A stretch of DNA of 64,000 nt from Fomes fomentarius (taxonomy: Eukaryota; Basidiomycota; Agaricomycetes; Polyporales; Polyporaceae): the NCBI GenBank assembly GCA_022606135.1, contig JABYQN010000002.1, positions 1,860,001 through 1,924,000 on the forward strand, read 5' to 3'. Shown piece after piece: positions 62,401 to 64,000 of the stretch (position 1 is the stretch's first letter; each line of letters starts with the position of its first letter). The notes beneath the pieces were generated by a model that saw only the letters and a program-made list of their open reading frames with translations, was not told the origin of the DNA and did no database searches. Position numbers and translations under genes: made by a program.

Positions 62401-64000
62401 AGATCGCGGAGGTTAGGCAAAAGCACACGGAGGAGACTATCGTGCTCGATGAGCAGCTCAGGAGTGTCACGGATGAGCTTGCGGCGATGAGTCGTCTCCG
62501 TGATGAGGCCGATACGTCCCGCAAGGCTGTCGAGGAAGAGCTCGCTCAGACGAGACAGCAACTGGAAACCCGCCTCGCGGAAGCAGGCGATATCCTCAAC
62601 ACCGCGAGCCGCTTGGAGGCCGAACTCGAGCAACTCAAGACTGCGCACGGTGAAGAGCTGAGAAGCCTCCGGGCAGAGCTGGACTTAGTCACCGCTGAGC
62701 TGCAGGACGTTACGCGTGGGAGGAATGAACTCCAGGCCCTCCATGACAGCACCCTCCGCGAATCCCAGCAACGGGAAGAGGAAGCATCCGAAGTCACACA
62801 GAGGGTGCAGGCTCTGGAGGCGCAGCTTGCAGAGCTTCGCGTCGCTCACGCTCAAGAGCTCGAGGACCTGCAGAAGCGACTGGAGGACGTCGACAGGGAG
62901 TTGCAAGATAACAAGGCATCCGCCGATGCTCGCCAGCGCGACGCCGCCGAGGAGCTCACCTGCACCGTCGAGGAGCTTCAGAATCGTCTCACCGTACTCA
63001 CCAAGGAGGCGGACGAGTACCGCATGGAGCTTGACGAAGAGAAGGCAGCGCACTCGCGCACGCGGGAGTCTGCGAATGCCGAGCTTCGCGAGGTCATTGC
63101 GATGCACACCGAGGCTGAGACTGCTTTGGCACAGGCTGAGGAGGAAATCCTGAACCTGCGCTCGCAATTGGCGAACGCCGAGGCGTCGTTGCGTGATATG
63201 GAAGAGATGCAGTACCAGGCAACGAACTTGGAGGCCGAGATCCAACGGGCGAAGTCGTTGCAACGCTTCCTGGAGAGTCAGGTCGCTGAGGGGTACGTGT
63301 AATTTCCCCTGCCTCTTTTACGTGGTCTAAAAACTATCATAGTGAACGTCGTGTTGCTGATCTCGAAGCCGAGCTCGAGCAGCTCCGGACGAAGTGCACC
63401 ACTCTGGACAAACGTGCTCAGTCCACTGAAGCGAACCTTGCCATGCAAACCATCCAGCACGAACAAACCGTCGCCGCGCTCAGGCGAGAGCTCAACGTAC
63501 TCCGTTCTCAACCCAGCATCGAGGAAGAGATCGCCGAACTCAAGGAGAAGAACGCGGAGTACGAAGAGCTTCTCCGAGCCAAATGCTTGGAGATCGAGGA
63601 GAACGACGATAAGTTCATCGAGTAGGTTCTCCAGTAGGTCGTACGGGATGAATGCTGACTGTCCTCGCAGCATGATTAAGGAGAAGAAGAAGCTGAACAG
63701 CAAGATTGACTCCTTGAATCGCAAGGTGCAAACCCTCCAGGCTAAGCTCACCGCTGCTAACGAGGCCGCGGCCAAGGCAGCTGAAGTATCTCCCACTGTA
63801 CCCGCACATCTTCCTACGCCTGTCTCCGCCTGGGCGTCCGCTCCCAAGCTCCCATCCGTATTCTCTCCTGCTCTTGCGCCTGCTGCAGTCATCACTAGTT
63901 CTACCAATTCAGCTTCTACCTCCCGTACCATCTCTCGCTCTCGTGTTGTGACAGCACCAGCACTCTCGTCGCTAGATTCCGTGCCCATTCAACCTCCACC
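59459..64000 (+). CDS. Giant coiled-coil protein, 3' partial
   Basis: More than 1,400 residues, cut by the right edge. Exons 59459-59534, 59586-59677, 59734-60638, 60692-63292, 63343-63621, 63671 onward. Nearly the whole protein is heptad-rich Leu/Glu/Lys/Arg/Gln coiled coil (for example LKEVKTSLDEALLK, ELEKELAELRA, QLEEISAKGRAAEEAK). Short non-coiled gaps occur near GPTSPIDETPEE, PVTPAYTDTDYTTTQ and a Gly-Ser break GGNSSHG. A 33-base unit encoding AVQSLQEKLAA is tandemly duplicated (60861-60893 and 60903-60935). After exon 6 begins, the sequence turns Ala/Pro/Ser-rich. No motor, membrane or globular domain seen. Could be a cytoskeletal, spindle-pole or septal scaffold; I do not recognise the family. 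Confidence 0.85.
60861..60935 (+). repeat. Internal tandem duplication in coiled coil
   Basis: Two 33-base copies 42 bases apart, differing at one base, each encoding AVQSLQEKLAA; length-preserving for frame. Confidence 0.85.

Noticed and set aside
61433..63263. Minus-strand open frames opposite the coiled-coil gene
   Set aside because: Leu/Ser-rich mirror translations of heptad repeats, no independent support.

Overview
The window looks like nuclear DNA of a filamentous basidiomycete, most likely a wood-decay agaricomycete of the Polyporales type (inference). The evidence is the density of 48-70 base GT-AG introns, very small exons, a secreted GH7 cellobiohydrolase without a binding module, paired GH5 exo-beta-1,3-glucanases, a Brh2/BRCA2-type repair gene and a Zn2Cys6 regulator. 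I see no bacterial, organellar or viral block. Almost every gene was rebuilt by finding splice sites whose phases keep the frame open; no transcript data were available.

Left part (1-22.6 kb): 3' part of a Zn2Cys6 factor; a disrupted short-chain dehydrogenase; a protein kinase whose leader carries five copies of a 25-base repeat; a tandem pair of GH5_9 exo-beta-1,3-glucanases (minus strand) with identical exon structure and a nearly identical last exon; UDP-GlcNAc pyrophosphorylase; a coiled-coil taxilin-like protein with a SUMO-like domain inside it; mitochondrial EF-Ts; and a 1,245-residue 2-oxoglutarate/Fe(II) oxygenase-like protein. The glucanases and the UDP-GlcNAc enzyme both concern cell wall polysaccharide metabolism.

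Middle (23.7-41.1 kb): two tandem single-pass membrane proteins of unknown function sharing a 9-base exon; an alkaline ceramidase with a 26-base and a 4-base exon; a BRCA2/Brh2-like gene; a serine carboxypeptidase; the alpha subunit of the mitochondrial processing peptidase with a tRNA-Cys gene just upstream; and an NmrA-type oxidoreductase.

Right part (41.7-64 kb): a ferroportin-type iron exporter; an Mdm1/sorting-nexin protein (PXA-RGS-PX-nexin C); a mitochondrial carrier of the Oac1 type; a second NmrA copy in inverted orientation to the first, about 10 kb away; a gene-poor stretch with short repeats and a likely tRNA-Trp; a retinol-dehydrogenase-like SDR; the GH7 cellobiohydrolase; and a giant coiled-coil protein running off the right edge.

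The most unusual observations are the 4-base exon of the ceramidase, the repeat-bearing kinase leader, the SUMO-like/taxilin fusion, the conserved 9-base exon of the membrane protein pair, and the localised sequence homogenisation of the two glucanase genes.
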